Positions 17,598 through 26,150 of a DNA stretch of 64,000 bases are shown in pieces (the stretch's first letter is position 1; every line of letters begins with the position of its first letter). The notes below the pieces were generated by a model that was not told the DNA's origin, searched no databases, and saw nothing but the letters and a program-made list of their open reading frames with translations. Origin of the DNA: Maribacter antarcticus DSM 21422. Lineage in GTDB: Bacteria > Bacteroidota > Bacteroidia > Flavobacteriales > Flavobacteriaceae. The position numbers and the translations under genes were made by a program. The stretch spans positions 62,001 through 126,000 of the forward strand of contig NZ_JHZC01000011.1 in the NCBI RefSeq assembly GCF_000621125.1, written 5' to 3'.

Positions 17598-17617
17598 AGG
17601 TATTTTTTAAATCTTGG

Positions 17618-17625
17618 CAAAGATA
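17618..17625 (-). promoter_or_regulatory. -7 element of the yicC-gmk-nadD operon
   Basis: CAAAGATA on the plus strand reads TATCTTTG on the minus strand, an exact TAnnTTTG box. The predicted start is about 12 nt upstream of the yicC ATG at 17597. No clear -33 TTTG is seen. Confidence 0.6.
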
Positions 17626-17944
17626 ACCAAATTAAGAGGGGTGTATTTTAGGCTTGTAATTTTTATCAAAACGTTTGCGTATCTATATTTTAAAATTAAT
17701 ACCACAGGACTTTAAAATCTATTTGACCCTACCTTTAAAATGGTGTTTCAATAGTTTTGATTTTAGAGTTATAAGCTAATACTTGAACTTTCAACCCATC
17801 CTATAATATCGTCACAAATTTCTTGATTGACCATACTACATCTGTCAAGATGACTTTCTAATTGGGTATTTCGTATAAAATCACCCAACAACAGTGATAA
17901 CGATTCCGTTGAAATTAACAAATAAAAACAGTCCAACAAACAGC
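17626..17944. other. Gene-free stretch with one short unexplained open frame
   Basis: This AT-rich gap separates the yicC operon from the keto-sugar genes. On the minus strand the frame ending at the TAA complementary to 17769-17771 stays open for about 60 codons up to a TAG just inside the next gene. Its translation looks protein-like (for example LGDFIRNTQLESHLDRCSM and CDDIIGWVES) but has only a TTG as a possible start. I recognise no family. It may be a gene remnant. Confidence 0.3.
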
Positions 17945-18760
17945 TTACAATTCCCTAACCCAAATATTTCTATAGCTTACCCTGCTATTATCTTGGTGGT
18001 CTTGAAGCATTAAAGGACCTTTTCCATGCGTCGGATTTTTTGGCCACCCAATATAAGGGGTAGTTCCTTTCAGCGCTACATCATCTTGCACTAAAATTCC
18101 ATTATGCATTACGGTCATAGTACCCGACTTTATTTTGTCACCAGCTTCGTTAAACTCGGGCGAACGGTAAATGATATCATAGGTGTTCCATTCTCCTGCG
18201 GCTACAGAGGCCATTGCCAGCGGTATATGTTGTTTATAGATAGATCCTACTTGTCCATTTACATAGGTAGGGTTGTCATTATTATCTAGTATTTGCACTT
18301 CGTACATTCCATTTAAAAAAACACCGCTATTAGCTCTATTCTGACCGTCTCGCTGCACCTCCGCTGGAGAACTCCATTCCAAGTGCAATTGTACATCCCC
18401 AAAGTTTTGTTTCGTCTGGATATTACCCGATTTATCCTTTACCATCATGCTCCCGTCATCGTTTAGATTCCAGTTTGCAGCAGTACTATCCTGAACATGT
18501 ATCCAAGCATCCAAAGAAGTCCCTTCGAACAAAACAATGGCATCACTTGGAGCTGAACCATTCTTCCCTGGCGTTACAACAGCCACTTTAGGTTCATAAA
18601 GCTCGGTTTCCTCTGGTTTGCTAGGTTCTACGCCACTATATTCTTCGTGCACAATGATATTGGACTCCGTAACTTCATTATCGTTAGCTACTTCGGGTTT
18701 AACCACTTCGTTACAGGAGCAAATACTTAAGACCAAAGCGGCCATCAAGACTCTTTTCAT
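17945..18760 (-). CDS. DUF1080 (3-keto-disaccharide hydrolase-type) lipoprotein
   Basis: A 271-residue lipoprotein: the signal ends in ALVLSICSC, whose Cys would be lipidated, followed by an acidic linker. From about residue 75 comes a concanavalin-like DUF1080 domain: FEGTSLDAWIHVQDS, NWNLNDDGSMMVKD, FGDVQLHLEWSSP, NSGVFLNGMYEVQILDN and AAGEWNTYDIIYRSPEF, ending VSYRNIWVREL. Members of this family cleave 3-keto-glycosides after C3 oxidation. It is one base from its paralogue upstream (18762), forming the end of a three-gene minus-strand unit with the TIM-barrel gene. The EVQILDN motif is shared with the paralogue, although the two differ greatly elsewhere. Confidence 0.88.
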   Translation of the reverse strand: MKRVLMAALVLSICSCNEVVKPEVANDNEVTESNIIVHEEYSGVEPSKPEETELYEPKVAVVTPGKNGSAPSDAIVLFEGTSLDAWIHVQDSTAANWNLNDDGSMMVKDKSGNIQTKQNFGDVQLHLEWSSPAEVQRDGQNRANSGVFLNGMYEVQILDNNDNPTYVNGQVGSIYKQHIPLAMASVAAGEWNTYDIIYRSPEFNEAGDKIKSGTMTVMHNGILVQDDVALKGTTPYIGWPKNPTHGKGPLMLQDHQDNSRVSYRNIWVREL

Positions 18761-18761
18761 A

Positions 18762-19517
18762 CTACAATTCTTTTATTTTAATATTACGAAAAGACACTAC
18801 ATCACCATGGTCCTGTAATGCGATTTTACCTGTTTTGTATGCTCCAAAGCCTTCCCAACCGTCGAACTTAGAACCTTTCAGTAAGGTTTGAAGCGCTTCC
18901 CCATTAACCGGAAATTGAGCTACTTCTACACCGTTTAGCACAGATGTTCCTTCGTTGGTTTTATGATTGATGGTAATTATCGTCGTATTCCACTCCCCAA
19001 CGGGTTTTGTTTCATCTGTTGGCGGAGGTACCAAATCATAAAGTGCACCGGCTTGACGGTTAGGTCCGTTTTTTGCATCTGGATGCTTATCATTATCCAA
19101 TAATTGAATCTCCAATCCTGTTTGATAAGGCTCCCCGAATTTAGCATCCTCGCTTACACCCCACATGATACCACTATTCCCGGTATCTGACATTTTCCAT
19201 TCCAAAGAAAGCACAAAATTAGTGTACGCCTTCTTGGTTACAATATTAAAAGATTTACGACCGCCATCAGGTTTCTTTCTCTCCTCTGCCGTTGGCGGAT
19301 GAAAAACGATAGCATCGTTCTCTGCTTTCCAAAAGCTGGGCAATTCCCCTCCTTTAAAAGCCTGCCAATGGTCTAAGGAAAGTGACGTCCATTCGTTTTC
19401 AGCTACAGTTTTTGCAATGGTTTTGGATACATCGGTTGCTTCCGCTGATAACGCCTCTTTTTCTTTACAACTAAATGCAAGTACCGCTAGTACTACTAAA
19501 ATGCTTATTTTTCTCAT
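18762..19517 (-). CDS. DUF1080 (3-keto-disaccharide hydrolase-type) lipoprotein, paralogue
   Basis: A 251-residue lipoprotein with lipobox VLAFSC at about residue 17. The DUF1080 domain spans about 40-250: WTSLSLDHWQAFKGGELP, FVLSLEWKMSDTGNSGIMWG, TGLEIQLLDNDKHPDAKNG, VGEWNTTIITINHKTNEG and VSFRNIKIKEL. The RQAGALYDLVPP loop is typical of the larger subgroup of this family. It is expected to sit in the periplasm and act on oxidised disaccharides or glycosides. Its start is 10 bp after the end of the TIM-barrel gene, so the three genes form an operon read leftwards. Confidence 0.9.
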   Translation of the reverse strand: MRKISILVVLAVLAFSCKEKEALSAEATDVSKTIAKTVAENEWTSLSLDHWQAFKGGELPSFWKAENDAIVFHPPTAEERKKPDGGRKSFNIVTKKAYTNFVLSLEWKMSDTGNSGIMWGVSEDAKFGEPYQTGLEIQLLDNDKHPDAKNGPNRQAGALYDLVPPPTDETKPVGEWNTTIITINHKTNEGTSVLNGVEVAQFPVNGEALQTLLKGSKFDGWEGFGAYKTGKIALQDHGDVVSFRNIKIKEL

Positions 19518-19527
19518 TTTTCTATTT

Positions 19528-20580
19528 TTAAATACCTAATATTTTTTTTAATACGTCCTTGTCAATCTCAGCACCTGCAAAGTCATCAAAGGTTTTCTCT
19601 GTGGCTTCGATAATATGATCCTGAATAAAAATAGCACCCTCGCGCGCACCTTGTTCTGGACTCTTAATACAACATTCCCATTCCATTACGGCCCAAACAT
19701 CACATCCATATTGTGTTAACTTGGAGAAAATGGTCTTAAAGTCTATTTGACCGTCTCCTAAAGAACGGTACCTACCTGCCCTATCGCCCCAATCGTTATA
19801 ACCTCCAAAACTACCTTTCTTACCCGTTGGGTTAAACTCGGAGTCCTTGACATGAAACGATTTTATAAATTCATGGTAATGGTCTATGTATGCTATGTAA
19901 TCCAACTGTTGCAGTACAAAGTGGCTTGGGTCATATAAAATATTCACTCTTTTATGATTACCCGTAGCTGCCAGAAAGCGCTCAAAAGTATCTCCGTCGT
20001 GCAAGTCTTCCCCAGGGTGTATCTCATAACAGACATCTACACCCTCCTTGTCAAAATGGTTTAAAATAGGAAGCCATCTTTTGGCTAGCTCCTCAAATCC
20101 CATTTCTACCAATCCCGCCGGCCTTTGTGGCCAAGGGTGCATCGTGTGCCATAGTAAAGCTCCAGAAAAAGTTGCGTGAACAGAAATTCCTAGTCTTCTG
20201 CTCGCTGTGGCGGCTTTCTTTACGGTTTCTATTGCCCATTCCGTTCTTGCTTTTGGATTGTTCTTTACTGCGTCTGGTGCGAAATTATCAAACATGAGGT
20301 CGTAAGCCGGGTTTACAGCTACCAATTGCCCTTGAAGATGTGTGGACAGTTCAGTAATCTCAAGACCGTAAGAATTCACCTTTCCTTTAAGTTCGTCACA
20401 ATAGGTCTGGCTCTCGGCAGCCTTGTCTAAATCGATTAAAAAATGTTCCCATGTAGGTATTTGTATGCCTTTATACCCTAAGTCCGATGCCCACTTACAC
20501 ATTCCGTCCAAGGAATTGAATGGCGCCTTACTATCTACAAACTGTGCCAAAAACACAGCTGGCCCTTTAATTGTCTTCAT
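19528..20580 (-). CDS. Sugar phosphate isomerase/epimerase (TIM barrel)
   Basis: A 350-residue AP-endonuclease-2-like TIM barrel. The metal-site residues usual in this family are visible: Glu in VCYEIHPGEDL, Asp/His in ILYDPSHFV, His in KSFHVKDSEF and Glu in WAVMEWECC. The insert ATFSGALLWHTMHPWPQRP is characteristic of a subgroup found in keto-sugar clusters. It lacks a signal peptide, so it is cytoplasmic. It is the first gene of a leftward operon with two DUF1080 lipoproteins and is divergent from a GMC oxidoreductase gene 145 bp away. The likely role is isomerising or epimerising a keto-sugar; the substrate is not deducible. Confidence 0.88.
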   Translation of the reverse strand: MKTIKGPAVFLAQFVDSKAPFNSLDGMCKWASDLGYKGIQIPTWEHFLIDLDKAAESQTYCDELKGKVNSYGLEITELSTHLQGQLVAVNPAYDLMFDNFAPDAVKNNPKARTEWAIETVKKAATASRRLGISVHATFSGALLWHTMHPWPQRPAGLVEMGFEELAKRWLPILNHFDKEGVDVCYEIHPGEDLHDGDTFERFLAATGNHKRVNILYDPSHFVLQQLDYIAYIDHYHEFIKSFHVKDSEFNPTGKKGSFGGYNDWGDRAGRYRSLGDGQIDFKTIFSKLTQYGCDVWAVMEWECCIKSPEQGAREGAIFIQDHIIEATEKTFDDFAGAEIDKDVLKKILGI

Positions 20581-20724
20581 CTTGTATATTAATTGACGTT
20601 AATGTACCTGTTATTCATTTAAGAATTTACCTTATATTTAGGAATAAAAGTGGTCTTTTTGCTCCCTTATTTAGTTGGGTCCTCAATATAGGGAATACCG
20701 TAAGAAATTCACAAGAAATATACA

Positions 20725-22428
20725 ATGAATCAAAACAAACAATTCGATGCTATTGTTGTTGGTATGCCTGTCAGCGGTGGCTGGGCGGCTAAAGAGCTAT
20801 GTGATAAAGGCCTTGAAACATTGGTTCTAGAAAGAGGTAGGATGGTAGAGCATATTGAGGACTACCCCACAATGCACAATGACCCTTGGAATCAACCCTA
20901 TAAAGGACAGTTATCCGTTGAAGAAAAGAAACAACAACACATACAAACGAGGGTTGGCTGGGCACCTCAAGCGGACAATAAGTATTTTTTCGTAAACGAC
21001 CTAGACCACCCGTATGCAGAAAAAAAACGATTCGATTGGATTCGCGGGTATCACGTTCGTGGTCGCTCCCTTACTTGGGGCCGACAAAGTTATCGCTTGA
21101 GCGATATCGATTTTGAAGCAAACAAAAGAGAAAATATTGACGTGGGGTGGCCTGTTCGTTATGCCGATATTTCTCCTTGGTACGATAAAATTGAAGAATA
21201 TTTTGGCGTAAGTGGACAGAACCTGGAATTGAAACAGTTGCCAGACGTTAAATTTCAGCCACCTATGGCGCTCAATTGTGTAGAGGAAGATTTTCAAAGA
21301 AAAACTTTTGAAAAATTTGAGGATGGCAGATTGATAACCATAGGTCGCACCGCAAATATTACCGCCCCAACTTTCGAGTTTGAAGGCCGCGGTGTTTGCC
21401 AGAATAAAAATAGATGCTCTATGGGCTGCCCTTTTGGTGGTCATTTTAGCAGCAACTCGGTCGCTCTACCAGCTGCAGAACGTACCGCTAATATGACACT
21501 TAGACCTAACTCCATTGTACATGAAATCTTGTATGATGCGACAACAAAAAAAGCAACTGGTGTGCGGGTAATTGATGCGGAAACGAACGAAAAAACAGAA
21601 TTCAAGGCCAAGGTAATTTTCTTGTGTGCTTCGGCAATGGCATCGGTAATGATTTTATTGCAATCCAAATCTGAACATTTCCCCAATGGTTTAAGAAATA
21701 ATTCCGATGCCCTTGGAAGAGGAATCATGGATCATCATTATAAATTAGACGCAACAGCCAAAGCAGATGGTTTCTTAAACAAATATTACAAAGGGCGTAG
21801 GGCCAACGGATGCTATATCCCAAGATTTGTAAAGTTGGACAAAAAGACAAAACGCGAAGGCTATTTGCGTGATTTTGGATACCAAGGCACCGCAAACCGC
21901 GGAGATTGGTCTGAGTCCGTTGCAGAAATAAGATATGGGAAAGCATTAAAAGATGAACTTCTTAAACCGGGCTCTTGGCAAATAGGCGTAACTGGTTTTG
22001 GAGAATTTTTACCATATGATGACAATAGGGTGACGCTAAGCGAGACCAAAAAGGATAAATGGGGATTGCCCCGGCTAGAATTTGATATGGAATTCAAAGA
22101 GAATGCGTATAACATACGGAAAGACATTAAAACGGAAATCGTTTCCATGTTCAAGACTGTCCGGTTCATGGGCGTTCAGCCGTATGAAGAATCCTCAGGA
22201 CCAAGTCTAGGTATTTATGAAATGGGCGGTGCCAGAATGGGCCATAACGCAAAAACATCTATGGTGAACAAAAAAAATCAACTGCATGCCGTGCCCAACG
22301 TTTATGTTACAGACGGCGCCTTTATGTCATCCACTAGTTGTGTAAACCCTTCATTGACCTATATGGCGTTTACGGCAAGAGCAGCAAATAATGCCGCAGA
22401 ACAATTAAAAAAAGGACACTTTGCATAA
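20725..22428 (+). CDS. GMC-family oxidoreductase, divergent FAD and active-site motifs
   Basis: A 567-residue glucose-methanol-choline family flavoprotein of the gluconate/glucoside dehydrogenase branch. It has the DAIVVG start of the FAD domain, the ERGRMVEHIEDY segment, RGYHVRGRSLTWGRQSYR, a CX5CX3C cluster (CQNKNRCSMGC, about residue 228) and the C-terminal VNPSLTYMAFTARAAN. Two key positions differ from its paralogue at 27310. The FAD glycine motif reads G13-M-P15-V-S-G18 instead of GxGxxG, and the HEMGTxRMG motif reads YEMGGARMG, with Tyr498 in place of the catalytic His. No small-subunit gene follows it. It may have altered chemistry, act as a partner subunit, or be catalytically weak. 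Confidence 0.88.
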   Translation: MNQNKQFDAIVVGMPVSGGWAAKELCDKGLETLVLERGRMVEHIEDYPTMHNDPWNQPYKGQLSVEEKKQQHIQTRVGWAPQADNKYFFVNDLDHPYAEKKRFDWIRGYHVRGRSLTWGRQSYRLSDIDFEANKRENIDVGWPVRYADISPWYDKIEEYFGVSGQNLELKQLPDVKFQPPMALNCVEEDFQRKTFEKFEDGRLITIGRTANITAPTFEFEGRGVCQNKNRCSMGCPFGGHFSSNSVALPAAERTANMTLRPNSIVHEILYDATTKKATGVRVIDAETNEKTEFKAKVIFLCASAMASVMILLQSKSEHFPNGLRNNSDALGRGIMDHHYKLDATAKADGFLNKYYKGRRANGCYIPRFVKLDKKTKREGYLRDFGYQGTANRGDWSESVAEIRYGKALKDELLKPGSWQIGVTGFGEFLPYDDNRVTLSETKKDKWGLPRLEFDMEFKENAYNIRKDIKTEIVSMFKTVRFMGVQPYEESSGPSLGIYEMGGARMGHNAKTSMVNKKNQLHAVPNVYVTDGAFMSSTSCVNPSLTYMAFTARAANNAAEQLKKGHFA

Positions 22429-22540
22429 TGCACCTATTTAATCATAAATAGCAGATGTTATACTGAAGTTTTCGCAGTAACGTGCGCTACCAGAATTAAT
22501 TATACTATATTTTGATATTAAAATTGTAATAAAATATTAT

Positions 22541-22999
22541 ATGGAGAACGCTTCTGCCAGAAATATGTGGGGAGATTATTTAGATAAACATTTGGAACAT
22601 GCTTTTCATGAAGCACCAAAAACAGCTGTTTTTGGAGACAACGAAAAAGACGTTAACAAATTAGCCGCCTTAGTGGTGAAAGGGGTGAAAAAAGCTACCT
22701 CATATTCCCTTTTAGGTCTGCAGTACAGAAATGAACCGCTACCAAAAATTGGAGACTTTTTAGTAGTTACCAATTGGGCTAAAGAGGCACAATGCATTGT
22801 GCGAACTACTGCTGTGCAGCTCATTCCCTATTTCAATATAAATAAATCAAATGCAATTTTAGAAGGTGAAGGAGACAAATCCTTGGCCTACTGGAAAAAA
22901 ACACATTGGGACTATTACACTAAAGAATTAGAGGCTTTTGAACGAGTTCCTAGGGATAGCATGATTGTCGTATTTGAGGAATTTGAACGGGTGTTTTAA
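22541..22999 (+). CDS. ASCH domain protein
   Basis: A 152-residue protein of the ASCH/YqfB-like superfamily (PUA-related fold). The pattern of AFGDNEKDVNKLAALVVKG-type helix (here VFGDNEKDVNKLAALV), then the strand GVKKATSYSLLG, PKIGDFLVVTNW and TTAVQLIPYFNI, with EGEGDKSLAYWKKTHWDYY before the end, fits the COG4405 group. ASCH proteins bind RNA or modified nucleosides, and some are N4-acetylcytidine amidohydrolases. It sits inside the keto-sugar region but is probably unrelated to it. A bidirectional terminator closes it at 23132-23170. Confidence 0.88.
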   Translation: MENASARNMWGDYLDKHLEHAFHEAPKTAVFGDNEKDVNKLAALVVKGVKKATSYSLLGLQYRNEPLPKIGDFLVVTNWAKEAQCIVRTTAVQLIPYFNINKSNAILEGEGDKSLAYWKKTHWDYYTKELEAFERVPRDSMIVVFEEFERVF

Positions 23000-23131
23000 A
23001 AGAGGTAGGAGACCGTTACCCTATTAGACTTGAAATATGAGATATTTTAAATGGTTCTGTTAAAATTAACATCAATTTCATTTTGAGTTTATCAGTACCT
23101 ATACTGTTATGAAGCACATACAGATAGCTAC

Positions 23132-23170
23132 AAAAAGAGCCGAAAAAAGTAAATTTTTGCGGCTCTTTTT
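23132..23170. terminator. Bidirectional intrinsic terminator
   Basis: The perfect 11-bp stem AAAAAGAGCCG / CGGCTCTTTTT (23132-23142 with 23160-23170) encloses a 17-nt AT-rich loop. An A run on one side and a T run on the other let it end both the plus-strand ASCH transcript and the minus-strand Gfo/Idh/MocA operon. Confidence 0.85.
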
Positions 23171-23185
23171 AATCATACTATTTAA

Positions 23186-24325
23186 TTAGTCCTCCAGCGT
23201 AACCCATGTATTCCCGTCCTTATGAGACTTCACCGTAGCCTCAATAAAATCCATACCACGAACACCATCGGTCATAGTTGGAAATTCACCATTATTATAC
23301 TTTTCTCCACGAATGGCCTTTGCCACTCCCAGGTAAATATTAGCCATAGAATCAAAAATACCTTCTGGGTGTCCGGCCGGTAATTTGGTGCCGTCCAAAG
23401 ATAGTTTTGAGTTATAGGGATGTCCTGGCTTATATACCTGTGTCGGTTCCGTATCGCTCATTTTATATAAAAAGTTGGGTTTCTCTTGTTCCCACCTAAA
23501 CGCTCCTTTTTCGCCATAAATAGCAATGGCAAGACCATTTTCCTCGCCAGTGGCTACTTGGCTACCGCGTATCACTCCTTTTACATGTGCTCCCATTCGA
23601 ATAAGCACCGTTCCATCTACATCCATCTGGTTGTCTTCATAAAGGTAGTTGAAATCACACAGTACCGACTTCACTTGCAAACCTGTGGTGTACTCGACCA
23701 TATTAAATGCATGCACCCCAATATCGCCCATACAAGAACTAATTCCTGCTTTTTTGGGATCCAAGCGCCAAACAGAATTGCGCTTTTCCTTATCGTGAAT
23801 AATGGTATTTATCCATCCTTGATAATACCTAGCATCTACCTTATGTATTTTGCCAAGCACCCCTGCCTTAATCATTTCCCGCATTTGGCGTACCATAGGA
23901 TAGCCTGTGTAGGTATGCGTTAACGCGAAAACAGTTCCTGCTTTTTCATGGGCTTGCTGTAAAACTTTAGCTTCTTCCAAAGTGGTCGTCATTGGCTTTT
24001 CGCATATCACGTGAAAACCGTTGTCCAATAGCTTTTTCGCCATAGGGAAATGCAGGAAATTAGGGGTCAATACGGAGCAGACCTGAATACGCTCTTCCTT
24101 AGGAAGTTTCATTTCCTCGGTTATCAATGTATCAAAATCTTTGTATATACGATTTAACGGCACATCTACCTCCTCAGCGAACGCTTTATTCACCTCAAAA
24201 TCTGGATTAAACACCGCTCCTGTTATCTGATAGTTATCATTTATAAAGGATGCTACCCTATGTAAAACTCCTATAAGGGAATCCCCTCCACCTCCTAAAA
24301 TACCTAGTCTAATCTTCTTTGGCAT
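23186..24325 (-). CDS. Gfo/Idh/MocA family oxidoreductase
   Basis: A 379-residue NAD(P)-dependent sugar dehydrogenase. The N-terminal Rossmann domain opens with LGILGGGGDSLIGVLHR (about 6-22), a glycine-rich variant known in this branch. The nicotinamide-side motif is HVICEKPMTTTLEEA near 103-117, and the C-terminal alpha/beta domain has DIGVHAFNMVEYTTG with the catalytic-type Asp/His pair. It would oxidise or reduce a hydroxyl of a sugar or inositol, here perhaps reducing a keto-sugar product. It is the last gene of a leftward set with an MFS permease, a DinB protein and a TIM-barrel lipoprotein. Confidence 0.92.
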   Translation of the reverse strand: MPKKIRLGILGGGGDSLIGVLHRVASFINDNYQITGAVFNPDFEVNKAFAEEVDVPLNRIYKDFDTLITEEMKLPKEERIQVCSVLTPNFLHFPMAKKLLDNGFHVICEKPMTTTLEEAKVLQQAHEKAGTVFALTHTYTGYPMVRQMREMIKAGVLGKIHKVDARYYQGWINTIIHDKEKRNSVWRLDPKKAGISSCMGDIGVHAFNMVEYTTGLQVKSVLCDFNYLYEDNQMDVDGTVLIRMGAHVKGVIRGSQVATGEENGLAIAIYGEKGAFRWEQEKPNFLYKMSDTEPTQVYKPGHPYNSKLSLDGTKLPAGHPEGIFDSMANIYLGVAKAIRGEKYNNGEFPTMTDGVRGMDFIEATVKSHKDGNTWVTLED

Positions 24326-24361
24326 GTTGTAATCGTATTAATATTATTAAAAATTGAATTT

Positions 24362-24369
24362 CAAATATA
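24362..24369 (-). promoter_or_regulatory. -7 element upstream of the Gfo/Idh/MocA gene
   Basis: CAAATATA on the plus strand reads TATATTTG on the minus strand, matching TAnnTTTG. The leader to the ATG at 24325 would be about 30 nt. This suggests the gene can be transcribed separately from the permease upstream. Confidence 0.45.
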
Positions 24370-24445
24370 GTCTTACAAAATAGAATATAGGTTTTCAAGT
24401 TGTATGTAAACGTTAAAATTAAAGACTTTCTACCTATTTAAAAAA

Positions 24446-25675
24446 TTAGGATTTGTAGTCGATTTTTTCGGACTTGAACATTACAGCAAAAAGAACAAGC
24501 ACCAGCAAAGCAAAGCCAGAAGGGTATAACCATATTTGTTCCCATTGGTGTGAGTCATCTTCCAAAAGGTAAGAATCGGAAATTTTACCCGCTATCCAAA
24601 AACCTATCAGCATTCCTATGCCATAGGTTGCTAAAGTGATTAGCCCTTGAGCGGAGCTTTTATATTTGTTCCCTGCTTTACTGTCGGTATAAATCTGCCC
24701 AGAAACGAAGAAAAAGTCATAACAAATTCCATGCAAAGCGATTCCAACAAGTAACATAAAACCAAGTTCCCCTGTATTGCCATAGGCAAATAATACGTAA
24801 CGTACTACCCAAGCCAACATGGCGACCAAAATAGTTTTCTTAAACCCAAATTTTGTAAAAAAATAGGGCAGTAGGAGCATAAAAAGTATCTCAGAGATTT
24901 GGCCCAAGGTCATTTTTCCTGTGGGGTTTTCCATTCCAATTTCTACCAAAAACGGATTCGCATTCTGGTAATAAAAAGCCAAGGGGATACATATTAATAT
25001 GGACGAGATAAAGAACACCAAAAAGTTTCTATCCTTAAAAAGCTCCAATGCATCCAAGCCTATAAGTTCCTTTAGGCTTGGTTTTTTGCCACTAGCCGCC
25101 TTTGGTGGTGTCTTAGGCAGAGTAAAACTAAATACCCCGAGAATGGCAGACGCTATTGCCGTCATTAAAAAGGTGTTCTTTAACAATCCTTCCTGGATTC
25201 CCGCTTCTGAATCCCAGTTAAAGAAATAACTAATCAGCAATCCAGCAACTACCCAACCCAATGTGCCAAAAACGCGCACCAGCGAAAATTCTTTTGCCGG
25301 ATTTTTCATTTGGTTAAAGGAAACAGAATTAACCAATGCCAAGGTTGGCATATATAAAATCATATACCCAAGTACGTAGGGATAAAATAGGTCAAAATTA
25401 TCGGTCCCATACATCAGATAGAGTAGAAATGCACCACCCAGATGTAAGATTCCTAATATCTTTTCCGCGTTAAAATAGCGATCTGCAATAATACCGATAA
25501 TAAAAGGAGCCACTATGGCTCCCCAAGATTGGGTAGAAAAAGCAAGGGCGATTTCACCATCGGAAGCATTGATGTTATTCCCTAAAAAAGTGCCAAGGGT
25601 AACGAACCATCCGCCCCAAATAAAAAACTCCAAAAACATCATTATACAGAGTTGTACCCTTGTCTTAATGTTCAT
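24446..25675 (-). CDS. MFS permease, nucleoside:H+ symporter family
   Basis: A 409-residue inner-membrane transporter with about 12 hydrophobic helices. The N-terminal MMFLEFFIWGGWFVTLGTFL and the SFNQMKNPAKEFSLVRVFG loop are signatures of the NupG-like nucleoside:H+ symporter family (PF03825). In Bacteroidota many members sit in carbohydrate clusters and probably carry sugars or keto-sugars rather than nucleosides; that is the likely role here. Its ATG is 11 bp from the end of the DinB gene upstream, in a leftward gene set that also contains a TIM-barrel lipoprotein. Confidence 0.88.
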   Translation of the reverse strand: MNIKTRVQLCIMMFLEFFIWGGWFVTLGTFLGNNINASDGEIALAFSTQSWGAIVAPFIIGIIADRYFNAEKILGILHLGGAFLLYLMYGTDNFDLFYPYVLGYMILYMPTLALVNSVSFNQMKNPAKEFSLVRVFGTLGWVVAGLLISYFFNWDSEAGIQEGLLKNTFLMTAIASAILGVFSFTLPKTPPKAASGKKPSLKELIGLDALELFKDRNFLVFFISSILICIPLAFYYQNANPFLVEIGMENPTGKMTLGQISEILFMLLLPYFFTKFGFKKTILVAMLAWVVRYVLFAYGNTGELGFMLLVGIALHGICYDFFFVSGQIYTDSKAGNKYKSSAQGLITLATYGIGMLIGFWIAGKISDSYLLEDDSHQWEQIWLYPSGFALLVLVLFAVMFKSEKIDYKS

Positions 25676-25686
25676 TTTCTAAATTT

Positions 25687-26130
25687 TCATCTTTTATAAT
25701 AGACATAATCAAGAACAATAAGTTCTATTTTGTTATTCCTGAAATCCGTTGCTATCTGTCCTCTATGGTTGGTAGAATAATTGATAATATGAAAAAGCAT
25801 ATCCTGAAGTGTATTGGTAAACAAACGCCCTTCAGAATTGTCGTAATCTATGCGTTTTTCAAAATCCTCCGCATTTGTGGTGATTTCAAAAGAGGTGCGT
25901 TGGTTCTCATAATGAATATCGCTCCAATCTTTCAAATCATGTTTTTGCCACTCCTCGTACTCGGGAAGCTTACCTACAATCCTTGCATTCCATATATGGT
26001 GGGCGTTTAATAGGTGACTAAATAATTCCTCTGATTTTTCCAGAGGATTATCCATTCCAAGAAAATGCTCAATAATCTTCTTATTGCAATAAAAGTTATA
26101 ATCAAATAGCTCGTTAAAAAAAGGCTTCAT
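25687..26130 (-). CDS. DinB-family protein
   Basis: A 147-residue four-helix-bundle protein. The metal-binding His pattern of DinB/YfiT-like proteins is visible: HLLNAHHIWNARI near residues 40-52 and IINYSTNHRGQIATDF near 114-129. DinB-family members are putative metal-dependent hydrolases or bacillithiol-type transferases. Many Bacteroidota carry several of unknown role. It lies between the TIM-barrel lipoprotein and the MFS permease, with 11-21 bp gaps, so it is transcribed with the keto-sugar genes. Whether it takes part in the pathway is unknown. Confidence 0.85.
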   Translation of the reverse strand: MKPFFNELFDYNFYCNKKIIEHFLGMDNPLEKSEELFSHLLNAHHIWNARIVGKLPEYEEWQKHDLKDWSDIHYENQRTSFEITTNAEDFEKRIDYDNSEGRLFTNTLQDMLFHIINYSTNHRGQIATDFRNNKIELIVLDYVYYKR

Positions 26131-26150
26131 AACACAGTTGGGCTTGGTCG

